Assembly: GCF_023243075.1 (NCBI RefSeq) | Contig: NZ_JALKFZ020000120.1 | Coordinates: 1-53,582, forward strand | Length of the DNA: 53,582 nt | Direction of reading: 5' to 3' | Source of the DNA: Frankia sp. AiPa1 | GTDB lineage: Bacteria; Actinomycetota; Actinomycetes; Frankiales; Frankiaceae | In this document: positions 46,470 to 53,582 of the stretch, piece by piece | How positions within the stretch are numbered: the first letter of the stretch is position 1 | How the letters are laid out: every line of letters starts with the position of its first letter | The notes under the pieces: generated by a model | The model's input: the letters and a program-made list of their open reading frames with translations, nothing else | The model's database searches: none | Told to the model about the DNA's origin: nothing | Translations under genes and position numbers: made by a program

Positions 46470-46511
46470 GGGGTAGATGCCCAGGCGGGCCGGTGGGTCA
46501 CCCCGCAGGGG

Positions 46512-48467
46512 GTGGCCATGATGGCTTCGACTCGTCCGGTCGGGCCCTGGGAACGGCGGCTCCGTGCGGCCCGGCTCGACGCGGGTGCTGTGCACCGCCG
46601 GGTCGCCCTCGAGCTCGAGACCCGCGCCAGCGTCCGGGCGGCCGAGGACACGGGCGCGGGCGAGTGGACGAACCAGCCGGCGGTGGGGCTCGCGGCGGAC
46701 ATCGCCGCGCACTGGAACCGGGTCGGACGGCACGACCGGGCCGCGCAGGCGGCGGCGGCCCGGTGGGCGCGGATCGCCGCCGCCGAGGCACGTCGGATGC
46801 TCGCCTTCGACGACGCGGTGGCCCACCTGAGAACCGCGACGGCCGCGTCGCGCCTGGCCGGTGCCGGACCCGGCGAGCTGGCTTCCTCGCTGATCGAGCT
46901 GGGCCGGGCGCACTACCTGGCGGGCAACCTGGTCGAGGCGCTGCGCCACTGCGAGCAGGCGGCGGCAGTCGCTGATGACCCCAGGCTGGTGGCAGCGGCG
47001 GCGCTTGTGGTCCGCTGGGTCACGTTCCCCGAGGCCGCGCGGGTCGTGGGCGGCCTGTGCGAGCGGGCACTCGCGCTGGACCAGGCGCCGTCCATCCGTG
47101 CGCGGCTGTTGTCCCAGCTCGCGACGATCGTGGCCGAGTCCGGCCGGCCCGAGCGGGCCCGACCACTGGCCCAGGAAGCGTTGGCGCTGGCCCGTGCTGG
47201 CGACGACTCGGGTGCCGACGCCGACGGGCAGGCCCTGCTGGATGCCGTCCGGGCCAGCGAGATGCTGCTCACCGAGGCGGACGACGTGCACGAACGGTTG
47301 CGCCTCGCCGAGATCGCGGCGCGCCAGGCCGAGGCCTTGGGGCAGACGCTGTCCGGGGTACTGGCCGAGCAGTGGCGCCTGCGGGCCAGTTACCAGCTGG
47401 GGCGGATCGAGGAGGTGGACGCCTCGATGGCGGCGATCGCCCGGATGGCCGAACGTGGCGGGCTGCCGCTGGCCCGCTGGCATCTGCTGCGCGGCCAGGC
47501 CGCCCGGGCGGCCCTGCAGGGACGGTTCGACGCCGGCCGCGACGCCGACCAGGCCGCGAACGCGCTGGCCCGCGCCTTCGGTGACCCGCTGTCAGTGGGT
47601 CTCGGGTACGCGTGGGCGCAGCATCTCGCGGCGTTGCGCGGCGACCCCGCCGACCTGCCGGACGACCTGTGGGCGTCGCTGGCGGCCGCGCCGCCGAACC
47701 CGCTGATGACCGCGTTTCGGGCTAACGCGCTGCTGCTCGTGGGACGGCGGGACGAGGCCAGGGACTGTTACGAACAGCTGCGGCCACTGCTCGACGACCC
47801 GCCGGTGGACGTGCGCTGGGAGGGGGTGCTGGTCCAGTGCGTCGATCTCGTCGAGGCGTTCGGGGACGCGGCGGCCGGTCGGCGGCTCGCCGCGCTGCTC
47901 GCGCCGGCGGCGGCGTATCCCGGCGCCTACGGGATCCCGACGGTGCTGTTCGTCGGGGCGATGGCCGGTCCGTACGGCCGGGCCCTCGCCCACGGCGGTG
48001 CGCTGGAGCAGGCGGAGGTGGCGCTGCGCCGCGCGATCGACGCGGACCTGGCGCTCGGTGCCCGGCCGTATGTCGTGCTGGGCCGGCTGGCGCTGGCCGA
48101 GGTGCTGCGCCGACGCGGGAACAGCGGGGCGCTCGAGGCCGCCGTGCGGGTCGCGGGGGCCGCGGCGGCCGAGGCCCGGCACCTGGACCTGCCCGGCCCG
48201 CTGGCCCGCGCCGACCGTCTGCTCGCCGAGCTCGCCACCGCCCGCCGCCGCGCCGGCGAGCAGGAGCGCGCCGCGCTCACCTCGCGGGAGCGGGAGGTGG
48301 CGGCCCTGGTCCGCCAAGCCCGGTCGAACCGCCAGATCGCCGAGGCAATGGTGCTGAGTGAACGCACCGTGGAAAGCCATGTGCGCAACATCCTGGCCAA
48401 ACTCGGCTGCGCCAACTGCACCGAACTCGTCACCCGATGGCGGGAGCCGCCCACCACCGGCGGGTGA
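46512..48467 (+). CDS. LAL-type LuxR regulator lacking its ATPase domain (N-terminally truncated)
   Basis: 651 aa. The C-terminal LuxR HTH is intact (LTSREREVAALVRQARSNRQ, then VESHVRNILAKLGCANCTEL) and the long helical TPR-like middle is complete. The N terminus begins within what is normally the end of the winged-helix linker (AVHRRVALELE), and no Walker A or B is present, unlike the 1123-aa paralogue at 28.4 kb. GTG 46512 is the first usable start; an in-frame stop at 46461 blocks extension. Either a domain-loss regulator that binds DNA without ATP control, or a decaying gene. Only about 40 bases separate it from the broken minus-strand gene, suggesting a deletion junction. Confidence 0.8.
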   Translation: MAMMASTRPVGPWERRLRAARLDAGAVHRRVALELETRASVRAAEDTGAGEWTNQPAVGLAADIAAHWNRVGRHDRAAQAAAARWARIAAAEARRMLAFDDAVAHLRTATAASRLAGAGPGELASSLIELGRAHYLAGNLVEALRHCEQAAAVADDPRLVAAAALVVRWVTFPEAARVVGGLCERALALDQAPSIRARLLSQLATIVAESGRPERARPLAQEALALARAGDDSGADADGQALLDAVRASEMLLTEADDVHERLRLAEIAARQAEALGQTLSGVLAEQWRLRASYQLGRIEEVDASMAAIARMAERGGLPLARWHLLRGQAARAALQGRFDAGRDADQAANALARAFGDPLSVGLGYAWAQHLAALRGDPADLPDDLWASLAAAPPNPLMTAFRANALLLVGRRDEARDCYEQLRPLLDDPPVDVRWEGVLVQCVDLVEAFGDAAAGRRLAALLAPAAAYPGAYGIPTVLFVGAMAGPYGRALAHGGALEQAEVALRRAIDADLALGARPYVVLGRLALAEVLRRRGNSGALEAAVRVAGAAAAEARHLDLPGPLARADRLLAELATARRRAGEQERAALTSREREVAALVRQARSNRQIAEAMVLSERTVESHVRNILAKLGCANCTELVTRWREPPTTGG

Positions 48468-48513
48468 GTGCTCGCCGCCGAGGCCGGCGCGGAAGGATCG
48501 CCGCCCGAGTGGG

Positions 48514-50385
48514 ATGGCGCGGATGGAAGAATGCGCCGTGGCCCCAGACTCGCGGCTGACCGCCGGGCGCCAGCTTTGGCTGCGGATGCGCCAGGAGGCG
48601 GATCCACGCCGGCCTCCGTGGGCGCACCCGGTGCCGGACGCCGGACTGCTGTCCTGGCTGCGCCGGCTGCTCGACGACCAGCGCCTGCACGTTCCCGAGG
48701 CCGAACGGCGGGCCGCCGGCTGGCTCGGCGTCGACCTGTTCGGGCTGAATCGCCTTCCTCCGGCCCCGGATTTCCTCGCCGGGGTCGACGTCGCACGGAT
48801 GCCGGCCGCGCAGGTCGCGCCGTTGCTGCGCCGGCTCAGTCTCACCCGGCCCGCGCCGAGCGCGGACGAGCTGTCCCCGCGGGCGCTCGGCGCCGCGCCC
48901 GGCCGGGTCTTCCGGGCCCACAGAGCACCCGAGCTCGTGCGGTGGGGCAGGTCTGACGCCGACACGCCGGTGCTGGCGGAAACGGTCGAGATCCCCTTCG
49001 TCGCGCACGGCATCTGGGTGGGCCAGCCGATGCCGACCACCACCGCCTTCCGTGACCATTACGCCGAGGCCGTCCGCCGGCATCCGGATCTCACCGCCGT
49101 GCTGTGGACCGACATCCCGCGCCGTCGTGCCGCCGCCGTGCTCGCCGAGCTCGCGGCCGAGCTCCCGGCCGAACAGCCCGACGCCCTGTTGCCTGCCGCG
49201 CGAGAGCCCGGGAGCCAGGCGGCCAGGGGCGACGCGCCCGACCCGCGCGCGCTCGATCCGCTGACGGACGTCCGACCGCTGGTGCGCTGGGCGCTGGACA
49301 ACGACATCGCGCTGGTCAACGTGCATGAGGTGTTCCACGCCGGGGCGCCGTTGTACCTGCATCCGCAGTACGTCCTGGAGATGGCCAAGCAGCGTCCGCG
49401 CGGCTACACCAGCGCCACCGACCACCTGCGCGTGGAACTCGTGCACACCTTCGGCGGCCTGTACATCGACGGCGACATCCGCTTCGGCGCCGGCCCGGCG
49501 TCCACCGCTCCCGGCGAAGCGGCTGACCCCGGCGGTCCTGGCGGTCCTGGGACACTGCCGGACCTGTTCGGGGCGACCGCCGCCTCGGCCGTGGCGTTCA
49601 CCCTGAATATCCTTCCGTTCGGCATCAGCAACGACCTGATCCTCGGCCCCGCCCGGCATCCGGCGCTGCGCCTGTGGATGGAATGCGCCCGGCTGAACTA
49701 CCTGCGCGCGCAGCGCGACGTCGCCGGCGGCCTCGACACGATGGGCCTGCCCTACGTCGGCCAGTCCCGCCAGGGCCTGCGGCACCTGGCCCCGCACCGC
49801 ACCGGCCGGGTGCACCACCTGGCCCTGGGACTGCTCGGTCTCACCCGCGACGACTTCGTCCCCACCGCGGGCGCCGTGACCAGCGCCAACGAGACGACCT
49901 GGGTCCCGCGTGGCAAGGAGTACGCCGACATCCGTCGCACCGGCGACTCCTTCCTTCCGGCGATGCCGACCGGCGGCGCCGGCGCGCCCGCCGGGCGGGA
50001 CGATGTGCTGGAGCGGACCATGGGCCTGGCCACGTTCCTCATCTGGCAGCTGGTCACCCGCGAGGGCAACCTCTATCTGAGCGCGGTCGAACCGGTCGTC
50101 GCCGCGCTGCCGGACCCGGACGCCGTCTGGATCGCCCTGCTGCACCTGCTGGCCAGCATCGAACCGGTCCGGGTGGCGGTCACCTCGCTGACCGCCGAGC
50201 GCATCGGCGAGAGCGGCGCCGCCGAGCACGTCTGGCTGCCGCCCGAGGCGGACGCCCTGCTGGACCGCGCGGCCACCCCGCCGGCCTGGTTCGGCCGTGA
50301 TCCCACGGAGCCCGACCGTCCGGTCTGGCTGCTCGACGAGGTCGTCGCCCCCGTCGCGCTGCGCCGACCGCCTCCCGCGTCCTGA
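48514..50385 (+). CDS. Toxin-type (TcdA/TcdB-like) GT-A glycosyltransferase
   Basis: 623 aa. Two features point to the large-clostridial-toxin/GT44-like fold: the N-terminal IPFVAHGIWVGQPMPTTTAF, analogous to the I-x-x-IWxG start of that fold, and the sugar-nucleotide segment SATDHLRVELVHTFGGLYID followed by GDIRFG, i.e. D-x-x-R...GG-x-Y-x-D-x-D with the metal-binding DxD. A C-terminal region of about 200 residues (from RTMGLATFLIWQL) is not recognised. No signal peptide or TM, so it is cytosolic or exported by a specialised route. The likely role is mono-glycosylation of a protein or a small acceptor; target unknown. The start could be ATG 48514, ATG 48523 or GTG 48538, which has the best ribosome site (GGAAGA). 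It lies 46 bases after the truncated LAL gene. Confidence 0.78.
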   Translation: MARMEECAVAPDSRLTAGRQLWLRMRQEADPRRPPWAHPVPDAGLLSWLRRLLDDQRLHVPEAERRAAGWLGVDLFGLNRLPPAPDFLAGVDVARMPAAQVAPLLRRLSLTRPAPSADELSPRALGAAPGRVFRAHRAPELVRWGRSDADTPVLAETVEIPFVAHGIWVGQPMPTTTAFRDHYAEAVRRHPDLTAVLWTDIPRRRAAAVLAELAAELPAEQPDALLPAAREPGSQAARGDAPDPRALDPLTDVRPLVRWALDNDIALVNVHEVFHAGAPLYLHPQYVLEMAKQRPRGYTSATDHLRVELVHTFGGLYIDGDIRFGAGPASTAPGEAADPGGPGGPGTLPDLFGATAASAVAFTLNILPFGISNDLILGPARHPALRLWMECARLNYLRAQRDVAGGLDTMGLPYVGQSRQGLRHLAPHRTGRVHHLALGLLGLTRDDFVPTAGAVTSANETTWVPRGKEYADIRRTGDSFLPAMPTGGAGAPAGRDDVLERTMGLATFLIWQLVTREGNLYLSAVEPVVAALPDPDAVWIALLHLLASIEPVRVAVTSLTAERIGESGAAEHVWLPPEADALLDRAATPPAWFGRDPTEPDRPVWLLDEVVAPVALRRPPPAS

Positions 50386-50411
50386 CGTCCGGCACCGGAC
50401 GGGGCGTCAGG
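50381..50411 (+). terminator. Hairpin at the glycosyltransferase stop
   Basis: CCTGACG (50381-50387) pairs with 50405-50411, with an inner TCCG/CGGA stem. It spans the TGA stop (50383-50385). Confidence 0.5.
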
Positions 50412-50740
50412 CGTCGCGGGGTCGGGGCAGCACTGCCGGCGATACTGGCGAGGCCCGGGATGAGGACGTTCAGACCGAAACCGAGCCGGTCCGCGCGGGT
50501 ACCGGAGGTCATGTCGCCGGCGACGGCTCGCAGCTGCGGGAAGCGTGCGGGCGGGAGGTCGCCGAGGCCCCGCATGAGGTAGTCCTGCGCGGTGGTGAGC
50601 CCGTTCTGGTCGCCGGTGGCCCGTGTCCCGTGGAGCGCGGACTCGTGGACATTGGCGGCGAATACTTTAAGGATTTTCGCGGGGACGATTGGACGAAAAC
50701 CACAGGCGAAATCTTCGAGGCTCCTGCGGTTACTGCCAAC
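50399..50740 (-). pseudogene. Remnant of a TetR-family regulator C-terminal domain
   Basis: On the minus strand one open frame reads AANVHESALHGTRATGDQNG, LTTAQDYLMRGLGDLPPARF, PQLRAVAGDMTSGTRADRLG and FGLNVLIPGLASIAG. The combination of a Phe-Pro-x-Leu segment and F-G-L-x-x-L-I-x-G-L is typical of the end of TetR/AcrR ligand-binding domains. No N-terminal HTH precedes it, and the frame runs on without a stop into the antisense of the glycosyltransferase gene, so it is a decayed fragment. Exact limits are approximate. Confidence 0.45.
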
Positions 50741-50794
50741 GGACTCGCGGCCCAGGGTGGCCTGAACGGTGGAGACGGGCCTGGCGTGCCGGGA

Positions 50795-52132
50795 CTACTG
50801 CGATGAAGCGGATGGCGAGGGTGTGGACGGACATGAGGGCACCTTGAATTGGCCGTCTTTCCTGAACTCCTTACTTGCATCGTCATCTAATGGCACAAGG
50901 CAGTAGACGTCTTTTTTGAGCGTTGGCAGGAGTCCTTGATCCAGACCATCGACCTTGCCCTGAAGTTTCGGAATCATGCCCATCTGGTTCTGGTTGGTGA
51001 TGAGCCAATTCGCAAGAAACGATACGAGTGCTGAGTCCGTATTCTTGTTGGAGACGATCAAGGCGGGGGTTCCGAAGGTACGGGTGGCCCCTGTGCCGAC
51101 TTTGTTGGTGGCACTGATCGTGAGTGTTGGATAAACATCCGCGCTGATGTCCTGCAGGGCTTTCTCGGAGAAACCCGTGGGGTACCTCGACGTGTTCAGC
51201 GCCCAGAAGCCCTGCACGGTCCATGGGTCCGTGCCCGGTTCCACGACCGGCGCGTCCAAGGCGACCAGGCGAAGCCCGCCGAGCCGCGTGGCCGCCTGCT
51301 TGTGGATCTCCCGAGTCGACGGGGCCCCAATCCAAAAGACGGGCTTGTCCGCAACATCGAGTGATTTCAGAGCGTTAAGCGGGTTCGTGGGATCAGCGCC
51401 GGGCTGGAGGGTGCACGTCGCATCGGGTTGCCGTCCGTCGGTGGTCAACGTGGCCTGGTGCTGGATGGAGTGCGCGACGACCTGCCACAGTGGCCACTCC
51501 CCGGACGTTGTCACGCCGGCCGCGACCGGCGTGCTACCGCACAGCTGCGCGGCGGTCGTAATCCTGGATTCGCCGCTCACCAGAAGCTGCGCAACGTTCA
51601 TGAAGACCGGACCGACTACCTGCAGAGCCTCCCCATTGGCCCGTGCGCACTCATGGGGCTGCGGAGTCTGGGGCTGCGGAGTCTGGGGCTGCGGAGTCGT
51701 GCAGTCGAACGGACCGATGCCGTATCTAGCGCTGACGGTCTCGTCCAGTTGCGCGAGCGCGACCGTGCACTTTGATGAAGTATTGCTGATATCCCGAAGG
51801 CTCCCCACGCTGCCATCCGACGGCTTTGGGGTCGTCGCCGTTCCGCCATAGGCTCTATGGATCTTCGATGTCATGTCCTGGGCGGCGAGGCTGAAGGGAG
51901 TCTGCGGGTCCGCGCCCCCCAGCACGGATACCGTCGAGCACCCGCCCAGCATCGCAGCCGTGGACGAGTGGTGCCGCTGCGGCAGGTGCCCGGTCGACAC
52001 CAGAGCGACGAAGGTAATGATGACCGCCATCACCGCGCTGAGTGAAACCAGGAACCCAGGTGACTGCCAGCGGGGCGTCGGCAGTGGTGGCGATTCCGGT
52101 GGCGGCGGCGGGGTGCGTGGAGTCTCCCCCAT
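50795..52132 (-). CDS. Membrane-anchored TAXI-type solute-binding protein
   Basis: 445 aa. A short Pro-rich cytosolic N terminus is followed by one TM/signal anchor (FLVSLSAVMAVIITFVALVS, about 26-45). The extracytoplasmic part has the layout of TRAP-associated TAXI/NMT1-like binding proteins: STVSVLGGADPQTPFSLAAQ, CTVALAQLDETVSARYG, EALQVVGPVFMNVAQLLVSG, TTSGEWPLWQVVAHSIQ, then ALQDISADVYPTLTISATNK. No TRAP permease gene is near, so it probably works as a ligand sensor. A PQPQT repeat (15-bp DNA repeat) lies at about residue 150. Composition is slightly less G+C-rich than its neighbours. ATG 52132 is the likely start. Divergent from the TIR-TPR gene. Confidence 0.8.
   Translation of the reverse strand: MGETPRTPPPPPESPPLPTPRWQSPGFLVSLSAVMAVIITFVALVSTGHLPQRHHSSTAAMLGGCSTVSVLGGADPQTPFSLAAQDMTSKIHRAYGGTATTPKPSDGSVGSLRDISNTSSKCTVALAQLDETVSARYGIGPFDCTTPQPQTPQPQTPQPHECARANGEALQVVGPVFMNVAQLLVSGESRITTAAQLCGSTPVAAGVTTSGEWPLWQVVAHSIQHQATLTTDGRQPDATCTLQPGADPTNPLNALKSLDVADKPVFWIGAPSTREIHKQAATRLGGLRLVALDAPVVEPGTDPWTVQGFWALNTSRYPTGFSEKALQDISADVYPTLTISATNKVGTGATRTFGTPALIVSNKNTDSALVSFLANWLITNQNQMGMIPKLQGKVDGLDQGLLPTLKKDVYCLVPLDDDASKEFRKDGQFKVPSCPSTPSPSASSQ
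51655..51699. repeat. 15-bp tandem repeat in the TAXI-type gene
   Basis: Three units of GGGGCTGCGGAGTCT (the last with one change), read on the minus strand as repeated PQPQT in a linker of the TAXI-type protein. Confidence 0.9.
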
Positions 52133-52535
52133 CGGGCTTCTCACACCATCCACGATGTGCCTACAAGCAACGGCTCCAACGTCCGGCCCCCGATCCGTCA
52201 CTGTGCGAGGCCCCAGGTGTGCGTGCGCCATCACCGGGCAGGGCGACGCAGTTATCAGCGGCGAGCTGACTGGCCGAGGAATCAGTATGCCACAGAATGT
52301 GACGACTGAACGGTGGCCGGGGCGGCAAGATCTGCTCCTCCCGTCGGCGTAGGCGAGAGACCTGCGGATTCCCGCAGGAAAAGACGGCCGAGACCTGGCG
52401 TCGCCTCGCCGCGAGCCGAGATACCGCGCAGGCCAGGCCGCGCCCTCCGGGCTCGGCGTCGCTGTCCGCCAGGGCCGGGCACCCCCGAAGCCAGGCGCGA
52501 TGCGCTACGTCCACGCGTGGTGGGAGACTCGTCGT
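52133..52535. other. Divergent intergenic region, TAXI-type gene / TIR-TPR gene
   Basis: About 400 bases that should contain both promoters. No clear promoter motif or palindrome; overlapping ORFs are Arg/Pro-rich artefacts. Confidence 0.4.
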
Positions 52536-53582
52536 GTGATCGATGGGGGCGACGCTGGCGTCGGGGCAGGCACATCCGAGGGCTGGCACTTCTTCATCTC
52601 CTACACCAACGAAGACAAGGCGTGGGCCGTATGGATCGCCTGGCAGTTGGAAGAGGCCGGCTATCGCGTCCTGATCCAGGCGTGGGACTTTGTAGCTGGA
52701 AACAACTTGCATATCCGGATGGCCGAAGGCATGCAGCACGCCGAACGCACCATCGCGGTACTGTCCAAGCACTACCTGGACTCCATCTACGGCCAAACCG
52801 AGTGGAAGGCCGCCCACGGCAGAGATCCTCTCGGCTTCCAGCGCCAGCTGATTCCCATTCGGGTCGAAGACTGCCGCCGGCCCGGATCCTTCGCGCCCAT
52901 CATCTCCATCGACCTGTTCGACCTGGAGCAAGATCAAGCCCAAGCGCACCTTCTATCCCACGTCCGCAGCGCACGCATCGGCCGCGCCAAACCATCCACC
53001 GCGCCCGCGTTCCCCGTGAAACGGGTCCAGCCAACCAGCGAGCCGACCTTCCCCGCCGAGCAGCTCGGTCCCGCAGCGCCGCATGCGGGACCGAACGAGC
53101 CACGAACCCCCGAAAAAACGTACGCCGAGCGGCTTCCTTCCCTCGGCCGCGACAATCCCGACGGTCCCAGCGACCTGCACCACCTCGCCTACAGTCTGAA
53201 GGAGAAGGGCGACTTTCAGGCGGCCCGTCCACTGTTCGAGGAGACTCTCGAACGCCGCCGCCGGACTCTTGGCCCGGACCACCCCGACACCCTCCACACC
53301 GCCCACGAACTCGGCGTCGCCCTAGAGGAACTGGGTGACCCTCAAGCGGCTCGGTCGCTGTTGGAGGAGACGCTGGAGCGCCGCCGTGGGACTCTCGGTC
53401 CGGAGGATCCCGAGACTCTCCGGACCGCCCACGAACTTGCCGACGCTCTCGCCTGGCTTGGCGATCACCAAGCGGCCCGGCCGTTGTTGGAGGAGACGCT
53501 GGAGTGCCGCCGTGGGACTCTCGGTCCGGAGGATCCCGAGACTCTCCGGACCGCCCACGAACTTGCCGACGCTCTCGCCTGG
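52536..53582 (+). CDS. TIR-TPR protein, 3' end beyond the window
   Basis: Partial, open at the window edge (349 codons seen). Residues 15-150 are a TIR domain: GWHFFISYTNEDKAWAVWIA, LEEAGYRVLIQAWDFVAGNN, TIAVLSKHYLDSIYGQTEWK with the catalytic-position Glu present. After a Pro-rich spacer (about 155-200), TPR repeats of exactly 42 residues begin: HLAYSLKEKGDFQAARPLFE, HELGVALEELGDPQAARSLL, HELADALAWLGDHQAARPLL. The last units are almost identical in DNA (126-bp period), showing recent amplification. No NB-ARC/STAND domain lies between TIR and TPR in the visible part. GTG 52536 has GGGAG about 9 bases upstream; ATG 52500 is an alternative with a weak site. TIR plus TPR suggests a scaffold or effector in a signalling or conflict system. 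Confidence 0.88.
   Translation, partial: MIDGGDAGVGAGTSEGWHFFISYTNEDKAWAVWIAWQLEEAGYRVLIQAWDFVAGNNLHIRMAEGMQHAERTIAVLSKHYLDSIYGQTEWKAAHGRDPLGFQRQLIPIRVEDCRRPGSFAPIISIDLFDLEQDQAQAHLLSHVRSARIGRAKPSTAPAFPVKRVQPTSEPTFPAEQLGPAAPHAGPNEPRTPEKTYAERLPSLGRDNPDGPSDLHHLAYSLKEKGDFQAARPLFEETLERRRRTLGPDHPDTLHTAHELGVALEELGDPQAARSLLEETLERRRGTLGPEDPETLRTAHELADALAWLGDHQAARPLLEETLECRRGTLGPEDPETLRTAHELADALAW
53361..53582 (+). repeat. 126-bp tandem repeat coding TPR units
   Basis: The block from 53361 (TTGGAGGAGACGCTGGAG...) recurs 126 bases later at 53487. Over the about 96 bases visible in both copies I see one difference (CGC to TGC, Arg to Cys). The array continues past the window end. Confidence 0.9.

Overview
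The window is about 72% G+C DNA from an actinobacterium. Start codons are often GTG, third codon positions are almost all G or C, and ribosome binding sites are GGAGG-like. A full-length pyruvate:ferredoxin oxidoreductase (nifJ), an actinobacterial ferredoxin-NADP reductase (fprA), a clade-3 type catalase and a lipoyl-dependent 2-oxoacid dehydrogenase make a Frankia-like nitrogen-fixing actinomycete the best guess. This is inference; no rRNA or tRNA gene was seen.

Layout. 1-5.1 kb: a protein with a His/Cys pair of clan-CD peptidase type (minus), a catalase and an acyl-CoA synthetase (plus). 5-17.3 kb: a mostly minus-strand housekeeping block with fprA, an orphan ParA ATPase, pheA, a 2-oxoacid dehydrogenase operon whose E1 alpha and beta subunits are fused in one chain, its E2, a small secreted protein, uppP and a COG4705 membrane protein. 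17.5-21 kb: an M20 peptidase, a Nudix-like protein, an HxlR regulator and a LUD-domain protein. 21.3-25 kb: an accessory patch with a lone 3-amino-5-hydroxybenzoate (AHBA) synthase, an IS110-family element directly behind it, and an ABC-2 permease with no ATPase. 25-28.2 kb: a DUF4232 lipoprotein, a CaiB-type CoA transferase and an unrecognised 149-aa protein.

28.4-38.3 kb is the most unusual stretch. A 1123-aa LAL-type (ATPase plus LuxR HTH) regulator is translationally coupled to a caspase-like/TIR fusion protein. Converging on it from the other strand is an operon of a Pro/Thr/Ser-rich membrane protein, a TIR-nSTAND-type NTPase-TM-FGE/SUMF1 protein, a 258-aa unknown and a 91-aa unknown. 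Caspase-like, TIR, STAND and FGE-sulfatase domains are typical of prokaryotic NTP-dependent conflict (immunity or cell-death) systems, so I propose this locus as a candidate system. 38.6-45.8 kb returns to core metabolism: nadE, nifJ and a nitrobindin-like protein. 45.9-50.8 kb is a decay zone: a frameshifted minus-strand gene, a LAL regulator missing its ATPase domain, a TcdB-like glycosyltransferase and a TetR C-terminal remnant. 50.8 kb to the end has a membrane-anchored TAXI-type binding protein divergent from a TIR-TPR protein that runs off the window.

Two repeat systems cross these regions. One is a dispersed palindrome (arm core TCGCTTCTAC) with three intergenic copies, at about 3.0, 41.1 and 45.9 kb. 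The other is a set of short tandem repeats of exactly 15 bp period at seven unrelated loci, six of them inside genes, where they add or remove five residues without changing frame.
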